Positions 24,473-33,667 of a stretch of 46,192 bases of DNA are shown here, in pieces. Position 1 is the first letter of the stretch. Each line of letters begins with the position of its first letter. The notes below the pieces were generated by a model. The model was not told where the DNA came from, did no database searches, and saw only the letters and a program-made list of their open reading frames with translations. The translations under genes were made by a program, and so were the position numbers. The DNA comes from Chloroflexota bacterium (GTDB lineage Bacteria > Chloroflexota > Dormibacteria > CF-121), in NCBI GenBank assembly GCA_005882775.1, contig VBDY01000132.1, forward strand, positions 1 to 46,192, read 5' to 3'.

Positions 24473-24856
24473 TTATCCGATCAGGCTCTTCAAGTCGCCG
24501 TCGTGCTGACCAAGCGCAAGTCGAACGTCAAGCACGTCGTTCACCGAGATCTGCGGCCCTTCGACCGGTTCGTCTCGAACCGATGGCGCGACTACCTGGA
24601 CCTCCGAGGACAAGGCCACCGCGATCAGACGGGCATCCTGGCAGTGCGCACACGTCACCCGAACCAGGGACTCGTCGTCGGTCTTGGCCACCATCTCGAG
24701 GCCACAATCGGCCAGGCTCTTCCCGCAGTGCGGGCACTGAAAGCGGCTCGCCTGGCGGCGAAGGATATCCAGAACGTCCACAGCAGTTTTGTACCCGGCA
24801 ATCGCGGCGTTTAACCAGCGTGAATCTGATAGGCGTAGCGGGTCGTTTTCCGTCAA
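24473..24856 (-). CDS. Hypothetical zinc-ribbon protein
   Basis: About 127 residues. A zinc ribbon is formed by FQCPHCGKSL and VRVTCAHCQDARL, two CxxC pairs about 30 residues apart. An N-terminal helix precedes it (WLNAAIAGYKTAVDVLDILR), and an acidic C-terminus ends in VLDVRLALGQHDGDLKSLIG. I do not recognise the family. The start is uncertain: TTG at 24856 is used, and frame continues upstream without conserved features. It could be a nucleic-acid-binding or assembly factor. It lies divergent to the GH18-like gene. Confidence 0.6.
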   Translation of the reverse strand: MTENDPLRLSDSRWLNAAIAGYKTAVDVLDILRRQASRFQCPHCGKSLADCGLEMVAKTDDESLVRVTCAHCQDARLIAVALSSEVQVVAPSVRDEPVEGPQISVNDVLDVRLALGQHDGDLKSLIG

Positions 24857-24928
24857 CGGATGCGGTCCAGTTGATGCCACAGCCGGCGTTTGCGGTGCTT
24901 GCGGCCGCCAGCGATACTCTGCGCCGGC

Positions 24929-26566
24929 ATGCGGCTGCGCCCGATCCATGGCATGGCGCTGGGCATCCTCACTGTTTTACTGGGTCTGGGAGCGCTGGTG
25001 ATCTTCCCCGCGCCGCCGGTACATCTTCAGGCGGTCGAGCTGGATGCCCGTCCCGCATCCACACACCAGGCGGCCCAGGTCTCGCCCCGGCCGCGACTGG
25101 TGGTCGCGATTGATCGGGCGATTCCTGCCACCAGCTGGCGCATCCTGTTCGATGGCAAGCCGATTAAGCCGCCGGACCCTGGTTCTCCAACCAGGTTGCT
25201 CGAGCTCTCCCTTCCCGGTCCGCTGGCACTGGACAGCCGCCATGTGATCGAGATCGGTGCGCCCGGGCTGAGCAGCCGGTTCGTTTTGAGAGTGGTGCCC
25301 CCGCTCCAGGCTACCGTGTCCATTCGAATGGTCGATCTGCAGGCCGACCAACCGGCCAACATCCGCGTCACGGTGCACTTCTCCCAGCCTGTAGCCGACC
25401 GGATGCAGGCCGAGCGTCTGCTCGATGTCACCGGGACGACCCGCATCGGTTGGCAGGATGACAGCACCCTGTATGCGGACGGCACCAGGCTGCTGGGGAG
25501 CGTGATCGGCGCCAGGCTGGCCGCGGGCATCGCCGGACGCGACGGCTCCTACACCGTCAGCCCGGTCGCGGAACAGTATTCCGTGCCGGGCAACATCACT
25601 CAGGTCGCCAGAGGTCGCCTGGTCCAGATGTATTACGTGAACACGTCAGACGGACACGACGCGTTCTTTAGCCACCTCGACCAGATCGATATGGTCAGCC
25701 CTGCCTGGTACAGCGCCAATGCCAACGCCAGCCTCACCGGCTACGCACACCAGGATGTCATCGATGCGGCCCACGCTCACGGAATCCAGATCGTTCCGCT
25801 GGTCGTCAACAACAACGTCGATCCTGCTGTTGCTCATGCCATCCTTGCAGACCCCGCGCGTCGGGCCGCGCTGGCCGCCAACCTGGTCAACGAAGCCAGG
25901 AGCCGCGGCTATGCAGGCTGGCAGATCGACTTCGAACAGGTCCCCTGGACCGACAGGGACCTTTTGACCGAGCTGGTCCGGGACTGCGCAAAGACATTCC
26001 ATGCCGCCGGGCTGAGTCTTTCCGTCGCGGTCATTCCTCGCCTCGCCGGGGATGACGTCGCAACCGGTGTGATGCTGGACTACTTCCGGTCCTGGTCTGG
26101 CGCATACGATTTCCCAGCCCTGGCGCGGTCGGCCGATTTTCTCTCATTTATGACCTACGACGAGCACAACGGCGTCACCCCGCCCGGCCCGGTCTCCGGG
26201 ATTCCCTGGATGCGGCAGGCGCTCGACTTCTCCTTGCAGGGAGTCCCGCCGGAGAAAGTGACGCTCGGACTGCCGACCTACTACCACGACTGGACCGGTG
26301 TGGGTCGCCTGACCTCCAGCTCTGTGGCTGACGCCCTCACCCTGGCCCAGATGTACGGTGCGACCCCTGCGTTCGACGCCAGCCAGGATGAGATGCACTT
26401 CGGTTACAACGCTTATGGAGTCCACCACGAGCTCTGGTACGAAAGCGCCGATACGCTCCGCCGAAAATTGCCCGTGCTCTACGAATACGGGCTGAAAGGA
26501 ATCAGTGTCTGGCGGCTCGGGTTCGAAGATCCGTCGTTTTGGAAGCTGATCCCGTCGCGACGATAG
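24929..26566 (+). CDS. GH18-like (YaaH-type) secreted or anchored hydrolase
   Basis: A 545-residue protein. Residues about 8-25 form a signal anchor (GMALGILTVLLGLGALVIFP). An Ig-like region follows, then from about residue 230 a GH18 barrel: LVQMYYVNTSDGHDAFFSHL, DMVSPAWYS, the active-site strand YAGWQIDFEQVPW with D334 and E336, FLSFMTYDEHNGVTPPGPVS, VTLGLPTYYHDWTG and GISVWRLGFEDPSFW. This order matches YaaH/spore-germination-type GH18 enzymes acting on peptidoglycan or chitin-like chains. The first Asp of the DxxDxDxE motif is replaced, but the catalytic Glu remains. A TACTCT box ends 8 nt before the ATG. It overlaps the convergent kinase by 65 bp. Confidence 0.83.
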   Translation: MRLRPIHGMALGILTVLLGLGALVIFPAPPVHLQAVELDARPASTHQAAQVSPRPRLVVAIDRAIPATSWRILFDGKPIKPPDPGSPTRLLELSLPGPLALDSRHVIEIGAPGLSSRFVLRVVPPLQATVSIRMVDLQADQPANIRVTVHFSQPVADRMQAERLLDVTGTTRIGWQDDSTLYADGTRLLGSVIGARLAAGIAGRDGSYTVSPVAEQYSVPGNITQVARGRLVQMYYVNTSDGHDAFFSHLDQIDMVSPAWYSANANASLTGYAHQDVIDAAHAHGIQIVPLVVNNNVDPAVAHAILADPARRAALAANLVNEARSRGYAGWQIDFEQVPWTDRDLLTELVRDCAKTFHAAGLSLSVAVIPRLAGDDVATGVMLDYFRSWSGAYDFPALARSADFLSFMTYDEHNGVTPPGPVSGIPWMRQALDFSLQGVPPEKVTLGLPTYYHDWTGVGRLTSSSVADALTLAQMYGATPAFDASQDEMHFGYNAYGVHHELWYESADTLRRKLPVLYEYGLKGISVWRLGFEDPSFWKLIPSRR

Positions 26567-28070
26567 GCGGATGGTGTTCGGGCTGGCCTGGGGGTGGCAG
26601 CAGCAGCGCGTACAACTTCGCCTGGCGCTGGCGGGCCGCCTGGTAGACAGCGTGCATGCGGGGTCGTGGCCGCAGTGAGCGGCCCCGGCTGGGGGTTTCG
26701 CTCCACAGTCGCGGGAAACGGCCGCTAGCGTTCAGCGCCAGGACAGCCACCCCACGGCTCGAGGCCTCGGCCTCCGGGGAAAGGACAACCTGGATGTTGA
26801 GGACATCGGCCAGCATCTGACTCCAGGCCGTCGAGTGCACGAGGCGGCCGCCGGTCGCGACCACGGCCCTTGGTCTTGGGACGCTACGAAGCATGGCGTC
26901 GTAGATATCGGCGAACTGGTAGGTGATCGACTCCATGGCGGCACGGACGATGGCGGCGGGATCGGTCGAGAGGGAAAGGCCTGAGATCACCGCCCGGGCG
27001 TCTCCTCTCCAGTTCGGGCTGCGCTCGCCCGCCCAGAACGGGAGGATGGTAAGGCCATGACTGTCCGGGTCCAGGCGTGCCGCCTGCGCCTCGACCTGCT
27101 TTTTGTGCTTAAGACCAAGCCCGTCGGTGATCCACCTGATCACGTTTCCCCCCTCGCTCAGAGCTCCGCCGATCAGCAACCGCTGGCGGTCGAGGCGGTA
27201 CATCCAGGTACCCCAGGGAACGGCCGCCGCGCGGCGATGCATCAGCGCCCGGAGGGCCCCCGAGGTACCGATCGTCGCGCAGAACCAGTCGGGCCGAACG
27301 CACTGCGCCCCCAGATTCGCTGCAGCGCCGTCCCCGACGGGCAGGAACCAGGGTATCGATCGAAGGCCGGGCCACCGCTGCGCAAATCCCGGACGAAGAC
27401 CGGACATGGGCTGGTCCCAGTCGTCCAGTGGGGAGAGAAGCTCCTGGCTGATACCCGCCAGCGATAACGCCGTCGGGTCCCAGGTACATTGCTGGACATC
27501 GAGCAAGCCCGTGCCGGATGCCATGGACACGCTCACCCGGTGTGAGCCAAACAGCCGCTCATACAGGTACTCACCAAGAGAAATCCAGCGCACCGTCCGG
27601 CGCACTGCCTCGCCCCGTGTGGCCTTGAGCCAGCGTAGTTTCGCCGGCCAGAAGCTGGCGTGGAAGAAACATCCCGTGGTGGCGTGGTACGCGTGCTCAT
27701 CGAAGGAGCTTCTCAACTCCCGCGTTTCCATTGCGCTCCGGGTGTCGGCCCAGGTTAAGAGCTCGGTCGTCGGCCGGCCCCTGGCATCGATGCCCATCAG
27801 GCTGTGCCAGTAACACGAGCAGCCCACCGCCAGGATTTCGAGATGCTTGCGATCCGCTACCCGGATTGAAGCGTCGATTGCCTTTCCGATCAGGGCGACC
27901 AGCGCGTCGGGGTTCGAGCTGACCTGCCCGGGCGACTGTGTATCGACCTTGTAGGGGAAATCAGACAGGGTGGCGTCGAGCATCCGACCCCGCGTGTCGT
28001 AGGCGGCTGCGCGGACCGACGACGTGCCGAGGTCGAGTGTAAGGACGGCCGGATGCCTCTTGGCTGGCAT
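26502..28070 (-). CDS. FGGY-family carbohydrate kinase (gluconokinase-like)
   Basis: A 522-residue sugar kinase of the actin-like ATPase fold. VLTLDLGTSSVRAAAYD is the N-terminal phosphate loop, the middle has TWADTRSA and MASGTGLLD, and the C-terminal domain has CATIGTSGALR, ILPFWAGERSPNW and VVATGGRLVHSTAWSQMLAD. The pattern is closest to gluconokinase and xylulokinase types, but the sugar is not fixed by sequence alone. ATG has GGAG close upstream. The last 65 bp overlap the convergent GH18-like gene, so the Pro-rich C-terminal tail is probably expendable. It stands alone. Confidence 0.86.
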   Translation of the reverse strand: MPAKRHPAVLTLDLGTSSVRAAAYDTRGRMLDATLSDFPYKVDTQSPGQVSSNPDALVALIGKAIDASIRVADRKHLEILAVGCSCYWHSLMGIDARGRPTTELLTWADTRSAMETRELRSSFDEHAYHATTGCFFHASFWPAKLRWLKATRGEAVRRTVRWISLGEYLYERLFGSHRVSVSMASGTGLLDVQQCTWDPTALSLAGISQELLSPLDDWDQPMSGLRPGFAQRWPGLRSIPWFLPVGDGAAANLGAQCVRPDWFCATIGTSGALRALMHRRAAAVPWGTWMYRLDRQRLLIGGALSEGGNVIRWITDGLGLKHKKQVEAQAARLDPDSHGLTILPFWAGERSPNWRGDARAVISGLSLSTDPAAIVRAAMESITYQFADIYDAMLRSVPRPRAVVATGGRLVHSTAWSQMLADVLNIQVVLSPEAEASSRGVAVLALNASGRFPRLWSETPSRGRSLRPRPRMHAVYQAARQRQAKLYALLLPPPGQPEHHPPIVATGSASKTTDLRTRAARH

Positions 28071-28113
28071 TGCTCCGGGGTTAGCCTAGCTGAGGGATAA
28101 GCTGAGAGTTCGC

Positions 28114-28386
28114 ATGGTAGATCGCACCACCGAAACACGGAAGCTGCTCAAGCTGTTTGGCATAACCGTGACCGATTATGAGGAACGAATGCGCAGTCTC
28201 ATGGATCGTCGCCGCCAGGGCCCGTTACCGCCTGACCAGGAGGAGGAGCTCCGGCACGAAGCCGCGCAGCGAACTGCGGACCTGCACAAGGCGCTCCGCG
28301 AAATCACGAATCACGTGTACCAGCTGCAGAGTGATGCGCTCATGGAACTGGTGGCGAGGGCCCCGGGGGAACCGCCGTCGAAATAG
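28114..28386 (+). CDS. Hypothetical helical protein
   Basis: A 90-residue, highly charged helical protein (TRKLLKLFGITVTDYEERMR, then DLHKALREITNHVYQLQSDA). It has no recognised domain, signal peptide or Cys motif. The ATG has GAGAG 6 nt upstream and a TAAGCT box 10 nt upstream. The 3' end overlaps the convergent bactofilin-like gene by 47 bp. Coding composition is in keeping with its neighbours, so I think it real but cannot give a role. Confidence 0.6.
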   Translation: MVDRTTETRKLLKLFGITVTDYEERMRSLMDRRRQGPLPPDQEEELRHEAAQRTADLHKALREITNHVYQLQSDALMELVARAPGEPPSK

Positions 28387-29260
28387 ACAACCGATACGGG
28401 TTGTGGGTGCCCAGGCGCGAGTAGATCGATGCCCCCAGCGCGAGGTTGCCGCCTACCAGGATGACGACCAGGCCCAGCCGGGGGATGTTGGCAAGGATGC
28501 CGGCCAGGATTGCGCCAATGAGCAGGGCCGGGATCAGCTGCTGAGGGCCGCGCACCACACGTAACAGGCGCTCGCCGCTGGCCAGGAAGATCGCCGCCCA
28601 GCCGAACAGCCAGCCGGCCGTCATGGCCAGACCTACCGCCAGGCTGGCCGGGATACCGATCACGGTGATGGCCAGGACAACGGCGAGCGTCACCCCGGCG
28701 ATCGTCCCGCCACACCCGATCGCCAGACTTTCCAGTGGGCGCTGAGCCACGGTGGCACTGGTGGTCTGGAGCTGGCGTGGAAACACGAGGAGCAGAACCA
28801 GAGCGATAAGCGTTATGGCGAATGCCGTGCCTGCGCCAAACGCCAGGGAGAGGCCCCTCAACTGCGCCAGGCGTGAACCGGATGTGGCGAGGAAGGGGAC
28901 AGTCGGCTGGCCTCGCACGACCTGACCTCCAATTTTCGCGTGCGGGTCGCGGCTTAGCGACCCGGCGACGATGACGACATCGTGGCCAACGCTCGCGTGT
29001 GGGCCGAGCGTGACGTGGCCCCCGAAACTGGTGAGGTCGTGCCCCACTGTGCCGTTGATCACCGTATCCCCACCTATCACGGTGACGTCCTGGGTGACGG
29101 TTCCCTCCACGACCACGCTGCCGCCCAGGGCGACGATGTCGCCGTCACGCGTCTCACCCGCCGGCACCCGAATCGAGCTGCCGTAGCTGGCCGTGCTGTC
29201 GGCCCAGGAGGCAAGCGTCAGCAGAGCTACGCCGGCCGTGATCGTGTGCGTTGTTCGCAA
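28340..29260 (-). CDS. Bactofilin-like repeat protein with C-terminal membrane helices
   Basis: A 306-residue protein. A signal peptide (ITAGVALLTLASWADSTAS) leads to a beta-helix of short repeats: GDIVALGGSVVVEGTVTQDV, TVIGGDTVINGTVGHDLTSF and GGHVTLGPHASVGHDVVIVA. This is the polymer-forming (bactofilin-like) pattern. Four or so transmembrane helices follow from about residue 140 (AFGAGTAFAITLIALVLLLV onward). A repeat domain outside the membrane plus a membrane domain differs from cytoplasmic bactofilins. The TTG start is weakly supported. It may be an envelope scaffold; that is inference. Confidence 0.72.
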   Translation of the reverse strand: MRTTHTITAGVALLTLASWADSTASYGSSIRVPAGETRDGDIVALGGSVVVEGTVTQDVTVIGGDTVINGTVGHDLTSFGGHVTLGPHASVGHDVVIVAGSLSRDPHAKIGGQVVRGQPTVPFLATSGSRLAQLRGLSLAFGAGTAFAITLIALVLLLVFPRQLQTTSATVAQRPLESLAIGCGGTIAGVTLAVVLAITVIGIPASLAVGLAMTAGWLFGWAAIFLASGERLLRVVRGPQQLIPALLIGAILAGILANIPRLGLVVILVGGNLALGASIYSRLGTHNPYRLSISTAVPPGPSPPVP

Positions 29261-29296
29261 AATACTTTGCTAGACTGTGGCAGCCTTTCGGCCCGC

Positions 29297-29372
29297 TGGG
29301 GCGTGGCCAAGCTGGTAAGGCGCCTGACTCTGGATCAGGTAATCCTAGGTTCGAATCCTAGCGCCCCAGCCA
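29297..29372 (+). tRNA. tRNA-Gln (anticodon CTG)
   Basis: A full cloverleaf. Acceptor TGGGGCG pairs with CGCCCCA, anticodon stem CCTGA/TCAGG holds the loop CTCTGGA, giving anticodon CTG, and the T-arm is CTAGG-TTCGAAT-CCTAG. The discriminator is G and CCA is encoded. It decodes CAG. Confidence 0.96.
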
Positions 29373-29409
29373 TCACCTTTAACCGGCATCACTGCGTTCG
29401 GGGCGATAG

Positions 29410-29832
29410 CTAACGGCGCTCCATGAACATCCATCGGTGACCCTCGATGTCCTCGGCGCGATACCGCAGACCGTGAGCATCGCTTTCCGGCTCTGAGAGG
29501 ATGGTGGCACCGGCCTTCTTTGCTCGTTCGTGGTGGGCCACAACGTCTTCGATATAGACGAGCACCCCGTCGATCACCCAGGGCACCGACGACCACTTCC
29601 GAGCCGGTTCGCAGCCAACCCGATGCCGCCGAGGGCCTTCGTAATCGGGCGTCGGGCTAGCCAACATGATCAGGCCGTCGCCGGCCTCCATCTCAGCGTG
29701 GCTGATGCGCCCGTCCTTCCCCGTCATCCGGGTCCGCTCATGAAAACCAAAGGCCGCCGCCAGCCAATCGAGCGCCGCTGCCCCGTCCTCGTACGCGATC
29801 ATCGGTATCACCTGCTGGTCCTTGGCTGGCAT
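29410..29832 (-). CDS. VOC family protein (PhnB/glyoxalase-like)
   Basis: A 140-residue protein with VIPMIAYEDGAAALDWLAAA, FGFHERTRMTGKDGRISHAE, then LVYIEDVVAHHERAKKAGAT and the terminal DIEGHRWMFMER. These are the two beta-alpha-beta-beta-beta modules of the VOC superfamily, closest to the PhnB/bleomycin-resistance-like group. The substrate is unknown. It is only distantly like the VOC protein at 354-734. GGAGG lies 6 nt before the ATG. It is divergent from murT, with 62 bp between the two starts. Confidence 0.86.
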   Translation of the reverse strand: MPAKDQQVIPMIAYEDGAAALDWLAAAFGFHERTRMTGKDGRISHAEMEAGDGLIMLASPTPDYEGPRRHRVGCEPARKWSSVPWVIDGVLVYIEDVVAHHERAKKAGATILSEPESDAHGLRYRAEDIEGHRWMFMERR

Positions 29833-29894
29833 CGCGGTCCTCCTCGCGGAATTTGGGGGCCCACCGGCCTCGGAAAGCCCGTAGGATGGTGGCC

Positions 29895-31298
29895 GTGCAA
29901 AACGGCATTTTAGGATCCGCGCGCCTCTCCCTGGCGGTCTCGGCTGGGAAGCTGGCCGGCCACACCGGCCGGCTGCTCCGAGTCGGAGGCGGGACCAGCC
30001 TGCCCGGCATGGTCGCCCGCGCCCTCGATCCGGATGTCCTGCGAAAGATGGTTGGCTCGACCCGGGCCCGCAAGCTGGTGGTAACCGGGAGCAACGGCAA
30101 GACGACCACCTGCCGGATGATCGCCGCGCTCGCCGGGGCCGCGGGTCAGCGGGTCTTTCAGAACCGGACAGGATCCAACCTGATCCAGGGAATTACCTCG
30201 GTGGCAGTGAACGGTGCCACCATCGGCGGCAGGCTTGATACCGACCTGCTCATCTTCGAGACAGACGAGGCCACCATGCGGCTGGCCGTACCGGAGGTCA
30301 AACCAGATGCGATCGTGGTCACCAACATCTTCCGCGACCAGCTGGACCGGTTTGGCGAGCTCTACAGCGTGGCTGCCTCGCTGGAGGCAATGATCGGCGA
30401 ACTTCCGGCGGAGTCGAGCGCGATCCTGAACGCGGACGATCCGCTGATCGCCAGCTTTGCGCCCGAGGCCAAGGCCCGCCGCATCTATTTCGGTGTGCGC
30501 TCTGAACAAGTCGGCGCAGCGGTACCCGAGCACGCCGCGGACACCATCCGCTGTGTCCGCTGTCAGCACGACCTGGAGTACCGCAAGGTCTACATCTCGC
30601 ACCTGGGGGCGTATCGCTGCCCAAACTGCGGATACGAACGGCCGCCGATCGATGTGGCTGTGACTCATGCCGAGCTATCCGGCACAGCCTCAACCGTGGA
30701 GCTGGAAACGCCCGCAGGTCCGCTGCGCCTCCATCTTCCGCTCCCCGGATTGCACAACATCTATAACGCCGCGGCGGCGGTAGCGGCCGCCGTTGGTCTC
30801 GGCCTCGATCTGTCCGAGGCGGCCGCAGCGCTGGCAGACTTGCGGCCGGCCTTTGGCCGCCTCGAGGAGATCACGGCCGGGGAGCGTAATGTCGTGCTCG
30901 GCTTCGTCAAGAACCCGATCTCATACAACACCACCTTGCGTACGGTCCTGACGCGTCCCGGGCGCAAACACGTCCTGGCGGCGCACAGCAACACCGTGGT
31001 CGATGGAGAGGACTTCGCCTGGCTCTGGGACGTCGACCTGGAAGAGCTGACGCCCCAGCTGGCCAGCCTGGTGGTGAGCGGCACCAAAGCGGAGGAGGTC
31101 GCCATGCGCTTTAAGTACGCGGGCGTGGACGAGCCCTCCATCCAGGTGGTCCCTGACCGTCCGGCGGCTCTTGAGGCGGCCCTGCAGAACGTCGAATCGG
31201 GGGGGACGCTCTACATTCTTTCCGGTTACACTCCGACGCACGAGCTGCGTCGAGCCATGGTGCAGCGTGGCTGGGTCGCTCCATTCTGGGAGGAGTAG
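29895..31298 (+). CDS. murT: Lipid II isoglutaminyl synthase, MurT subunit
   Basis: A 467-residue Mur-ligase-like protein that, with GatD, amidates the D-Glu of lipid II. The ATP site is VTGSNGKTTT (about 63-72), then FETDEATM and NIFRDQLDRFGE. A four-Cys zinc ribbon, C220-x2-C223 and C242-x2-C245, is the feature that sets MurT apart from other Mur ligases. The C-terminal DUF1727 region has NPISYNTTLRTVL and an ILSGYTPTHELRR end. GTG 29895 is chosen because a TAGGAT box ends 7 nt before it; ATG 29886 would overlap that box. gatD starts 2 nt after its stop, and murJ follows. Confidence 0.95.
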   Translation: MQNGILGSARLSLAVSAGKLAGHTGRLLRVGGGTSLPGMVARALDPDVLRKMVGSTRARKLVVTGSNGKTTTCRMIAALAGAAGQRVFQNRTGSNLIQGITSVAVNGATIGGRLDTDLLIFETDEATMRLAVPEVKPDAIVVTNIFRDQLDRFGELYSVAASLEAMIGELPAESSAILNADDPLIASFAPEAKARRIYFGVRSEQVGAAVPEHAADTIRCVRCQHDLEYRKVYISHLGAYRCPNCGYERPPIDVAVTHAELSGTASTVELETPAGPLRLHLPLPGLHNIYNAAAAVAAAVGLGLDLSEAAAALADLRPAFGRLEEITAGERNVVLGFVKNPISYNTTLRTVLTRPGRKHVLAAHSNTVVDGEDFAWLWDVDLEELTPQLASLVVSGTKAEEVAMRFKYAGVDEPSIQVVPDRPAALEAALQNVESGGTLYILSGYTPTHELRRAMVQRGWVAPFWEE

Positions 31299-31300
31299 AA

Positions 31301-32089
31301 ATGCCCAAGCCCTGGACATTGCGCATTTGCCACCTGTACCCTTCGCTGCTGGGCGTGGCCGGCGACCGCGGAAATCTGATCGCCATCCAGCAGCGCTGTG
31401 CGTGGCGCGACATCGGGACCGAGGTGACCGAGGTCGGGGTGGAAACAGTTCCCGACTTCAGTGCCTTCGACCTGATCCTCTTCCACGGTGGCCAGGATAA
31501 AGAGATGGACGTCGCCGCGAAGGATGTTGGGGATAAGGCGGAGAGCCTGCGCCAGGCGGTTGAGACCGATGTCGTGATGCTGGCGGTCTGCGCGGGCTAT
31601 CAACTGCTCGGTCACTACTATCAGCCCTTCATCGGCCCCAGGCTGGCCGGCATCGAGGCCCTCGACCTCTACACGGTCGGCGGAGCCCGCCGCTTCATGA
31701 ATCACATCGCGATCGAGTGCGACTTCGCCGGCGGTACGCGGTCGCTGGTTGGTTTCGAAAACCATAGCGGCCAGACTCGGCTCGGTCCCGAGCTGCAGCC
31801 ACTGGGCCGCGTGATAGCAGGTGGGGGTAACAACGGTGAAGATGGGGCTGAGGGCGCCCGCTACCGGCAGGTGTATGCGACATATCTCCACGGTCCGGTG
31901 CTGCCGAAGAATCCGTGGTTTACCGACCACCTGATCTGGCAGGGGCTGCGCCACCGGTATGGGGAGATCGAACCGCTGAGCCCGCTTCCGGACGGCGCCG
32001 AGGAGCGCGCCCACGAAGCCGCCCTCAAGCTGGCCCTGCGGATGAAGGGCAAGACCACCGCCCTCGAACCGACTCCCTGGCGCCGATAA
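31301..32089 (+). CDS. gatD: Lipid II isoglutaminyl synthase, glutamine amidotransferase subunit GatD
   Basis: A 262-residue class I (CobB/CobQ-like) amidotransferase that supplies ammonia to MurT. The nucleophile is C97 in VCAGYQLLGHYY, and the catalytic His is H197 in YLHGPVLPKNPWF. LYPSLLGVAGDRGNLIAI is the usual GatD N-terminus, and LVGFENHSGQT is conserved near the active site. It lies 2 nt after murT, which fits a heterodimer made together. Length is standard for GatD. The MurT/GatD pair is known from Firmicutes and Actinobacteria and is one basis for proposing a monoderm host. Confidence 0.95.
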   Translation: MPKPWTLRICHLYPSLLGVAGDRGNLIAIQQRCAWRDIGTEVTEVGVETVPDFSAFDLILFHGGQDKEMDVAAKDVGDKAESLRQAVETDVVMLAVCAGYQLLGHYYQPFIGPRLAGIEALDLYTVGGARRFMNHIAIECDFAGGTRSLVGFENHSGQTRLGPELQPLGRVIAGGGNNGEDGAEGARYRQVYATYLHGPVLPKNPWFTDHLIWQGLRHRYGEIEPLSPLPDGAEERAHEAALKLALRMKGKTTALEPTPWRR

Positions 32090-32097
32090 CTCAGCCC

Positions 32098-33663
32098 GTG
32101 TCCAAAGAGCGGCGGCGCATCATCTCCGCCGCCACTGTGATCCTGGTCGTCTATGCCCTCAGCCGTCTGCTGGGCTACGTGCGCGACGTCGTGATCGCCA
32201 ATACTTTCGGGACCGGCAACCGGCTGGACGACTACCAGGTCGCTTTTCGCGTCCCTGACCTCCTCTTCAACCTGCTCCTGGCCGGCGCCATCAGCTCAGC
32301 TTTCATTCCAGTGCTGGCCGAGCACCTGGCCAGGAACGAGCCGGAAAGGGCTCGGCAGATCGCCCAGCGGGTTCTCAACCTGGCCATGCTCGTCCTTACG
32401 TTGGGGGCGGCCCTGCTTTTCGCCCTAGCTCCGTTCTTCATCTCCGTCACGGTCCTGGGCCGTGACTACACGGCCCAGGACCACGAGCTGATCGTCAGCC
32501 TCACCCGGATCCTATTGCTCCAGCCGATCTTCCTCGGGGCAGGCGGCCTCGTGATCGGGATCCTGACCGCGCATCAGCGCTTCTACGGTCAGGCGCCTGC
32601 CCCCCTCGTTTACAACCTTGCCATCATCGTGGCGGCCGTTTTCTTTGCGCCGCGCTTCGGCGTGTCGGCGTTGGCCTGGGGCGTGGTGATCGGGGCTATT
32701 CTCCACCTGGGAGTACAGCTTCCGTCACTCTGGCGCACCGGCTGGCGCCCTCGACCGGACTTTGACTGGCACGATCCAGGGGTTCGCAAGGTGGCGCGCC
32801 TGATGTTTCCGATCGCACTCGGCCTGGCAGCCGCCCAGGTCAACTTTTTCGTCGACACCTTCCTGGCCACCCAGCTCCCCCATGGTCGGGCATCAGCCCT
32901 GAAGTACGCGGATACGGTCGCTCAGGTCCCGCTTGGCACCTTCTCGCAGGCGCTTGCATTTGTCCTGTTTCCCTTTCTCTCGCGGGATGCGGCCCTCAAC
33001 GCCATCGACAGCATCCGTCACCGGACAGCTCTGGCCATTCGTCTCAACATCTTCACTCTGGTGCCGGCTTCGGCGGGGCTCGCCGTGCTCAGTGTGCCGA
33101 TCGTCGCCCTGCTCTTCCAGCGAGGTCAGTTCACTGCCGAGTCCACGCGTCAGACCGCGCTGGCGCTGGTCTTCTTCACGTTCGGACTCACGTCTCAGGC
33201 CGCAACCGCCCTACTGGTCCGGGTCTTTTATGCCCTGCAGGACGTCAGAACTCCCCTTCGGATCGCCGCGGTCGTGGTGGCGGTCAACCTCATCACCAAC
33301 CTGGTGCTGGTCAGGACACCGCTGGCTCAGGGCGGCCTCGCCCTGGGAACCTCAATCGCGGCGACCCTCAACGCGGTCCTGCTCGCGCGCGTGCTTCACA
33401 GACGGCTGGGCGGCATCGAGAGCGGCGACATCGCCAGGAGCGCCGGTCGGGCGCTTCTCGCGGTGCTGCCCATGGCCGCGCTCGCCTTTGTTCTCTTCCA
33501 GGTCCTGCTCAGCGGCTCTGCCGGCAGCGACCTCCGCCACCTGGCCATCGTGCTCGTGATCATCCCGCTCGCCGGCCTGACCTATGTGGCTATTCAGCGA
33601 ATCCTCGGCAGCGAAGAGCTTGGTGTCCTTCTGTCCGCTGTCCGTCCGGGGAGCAAGGGCTGA
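32098..33663 (+). CDS. murJ: Lipid II flippase MurJ
   Basis: A 521-residue integral membrane protein of the MATE-like MOP superfamily, with about 14 hydrophobic helices. SAATVILVVYALSRLLGYVR then DVVIANTFGTGNRLDDYQVA is the classic MurJ N-terminus, with the Arg residues of the central cavity. PVLAEHLARNEPERARQIAQ is the first loop, and a QTALALVFFTFGL plus VRVFYALQDVRTPLRIAAVV block lies in the second half. It moves lipid II across the membrane after MurT/GatD have amidated it. GTG 32098 starts 8 nt after the gatD stop, so the three genes form an operon. Confidence 0.94.
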   Translation: MSKERRRIISAATVILVVYALSRLLGYVRDVVIANTFGTGNRLDDYQVAFRVPDLLFNLLLAGAISSAFIPVLAEHLARNEPERARQIAQRVLNLAMLVLTLGAALLFALAPFFISVTVLGRDYTAQDHELIVSLTRILLLQPIFLGAGGLVIGILTAHQRFYGQAPAPLVYNLAIIVAAVFFAPRFGVSALAWGVVIGAILHLGVQLPSLWRTGWRPRPDFDWHDPGVRKVARLMFPIALGLAAAQVNFFVDTFLATQLPHGRASALKYADTVAQVPLGTFSQALAFVLFPFLSRDAALNAIDSIRHRTALAIRLNIFTLVPASAGLAVLSVPIVALLFQRGQFTAESTRQTALALVFFTFGLTSQAATALLVRVFYALQDVRTPLRIAAVVVAVNLITNLVLVRTPLAQGGLALGTSIAATLNAVLLARVLHRRLGGIESGDIARSAGRALLAVLPMAALAFVLFQVLLSGSAGSDLRHLAIVLVIIPLAGLTYVAIQRILGSEELGVLLSAVRPGSKG

Positions 33664-33667
33664 CCGG

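Noticed and set aside
29297-29372. tRNA-Gln as an attachment site of a genomic island
   Set aside because: I found no copy of its 3' end within the window and no mobility genes on either side.
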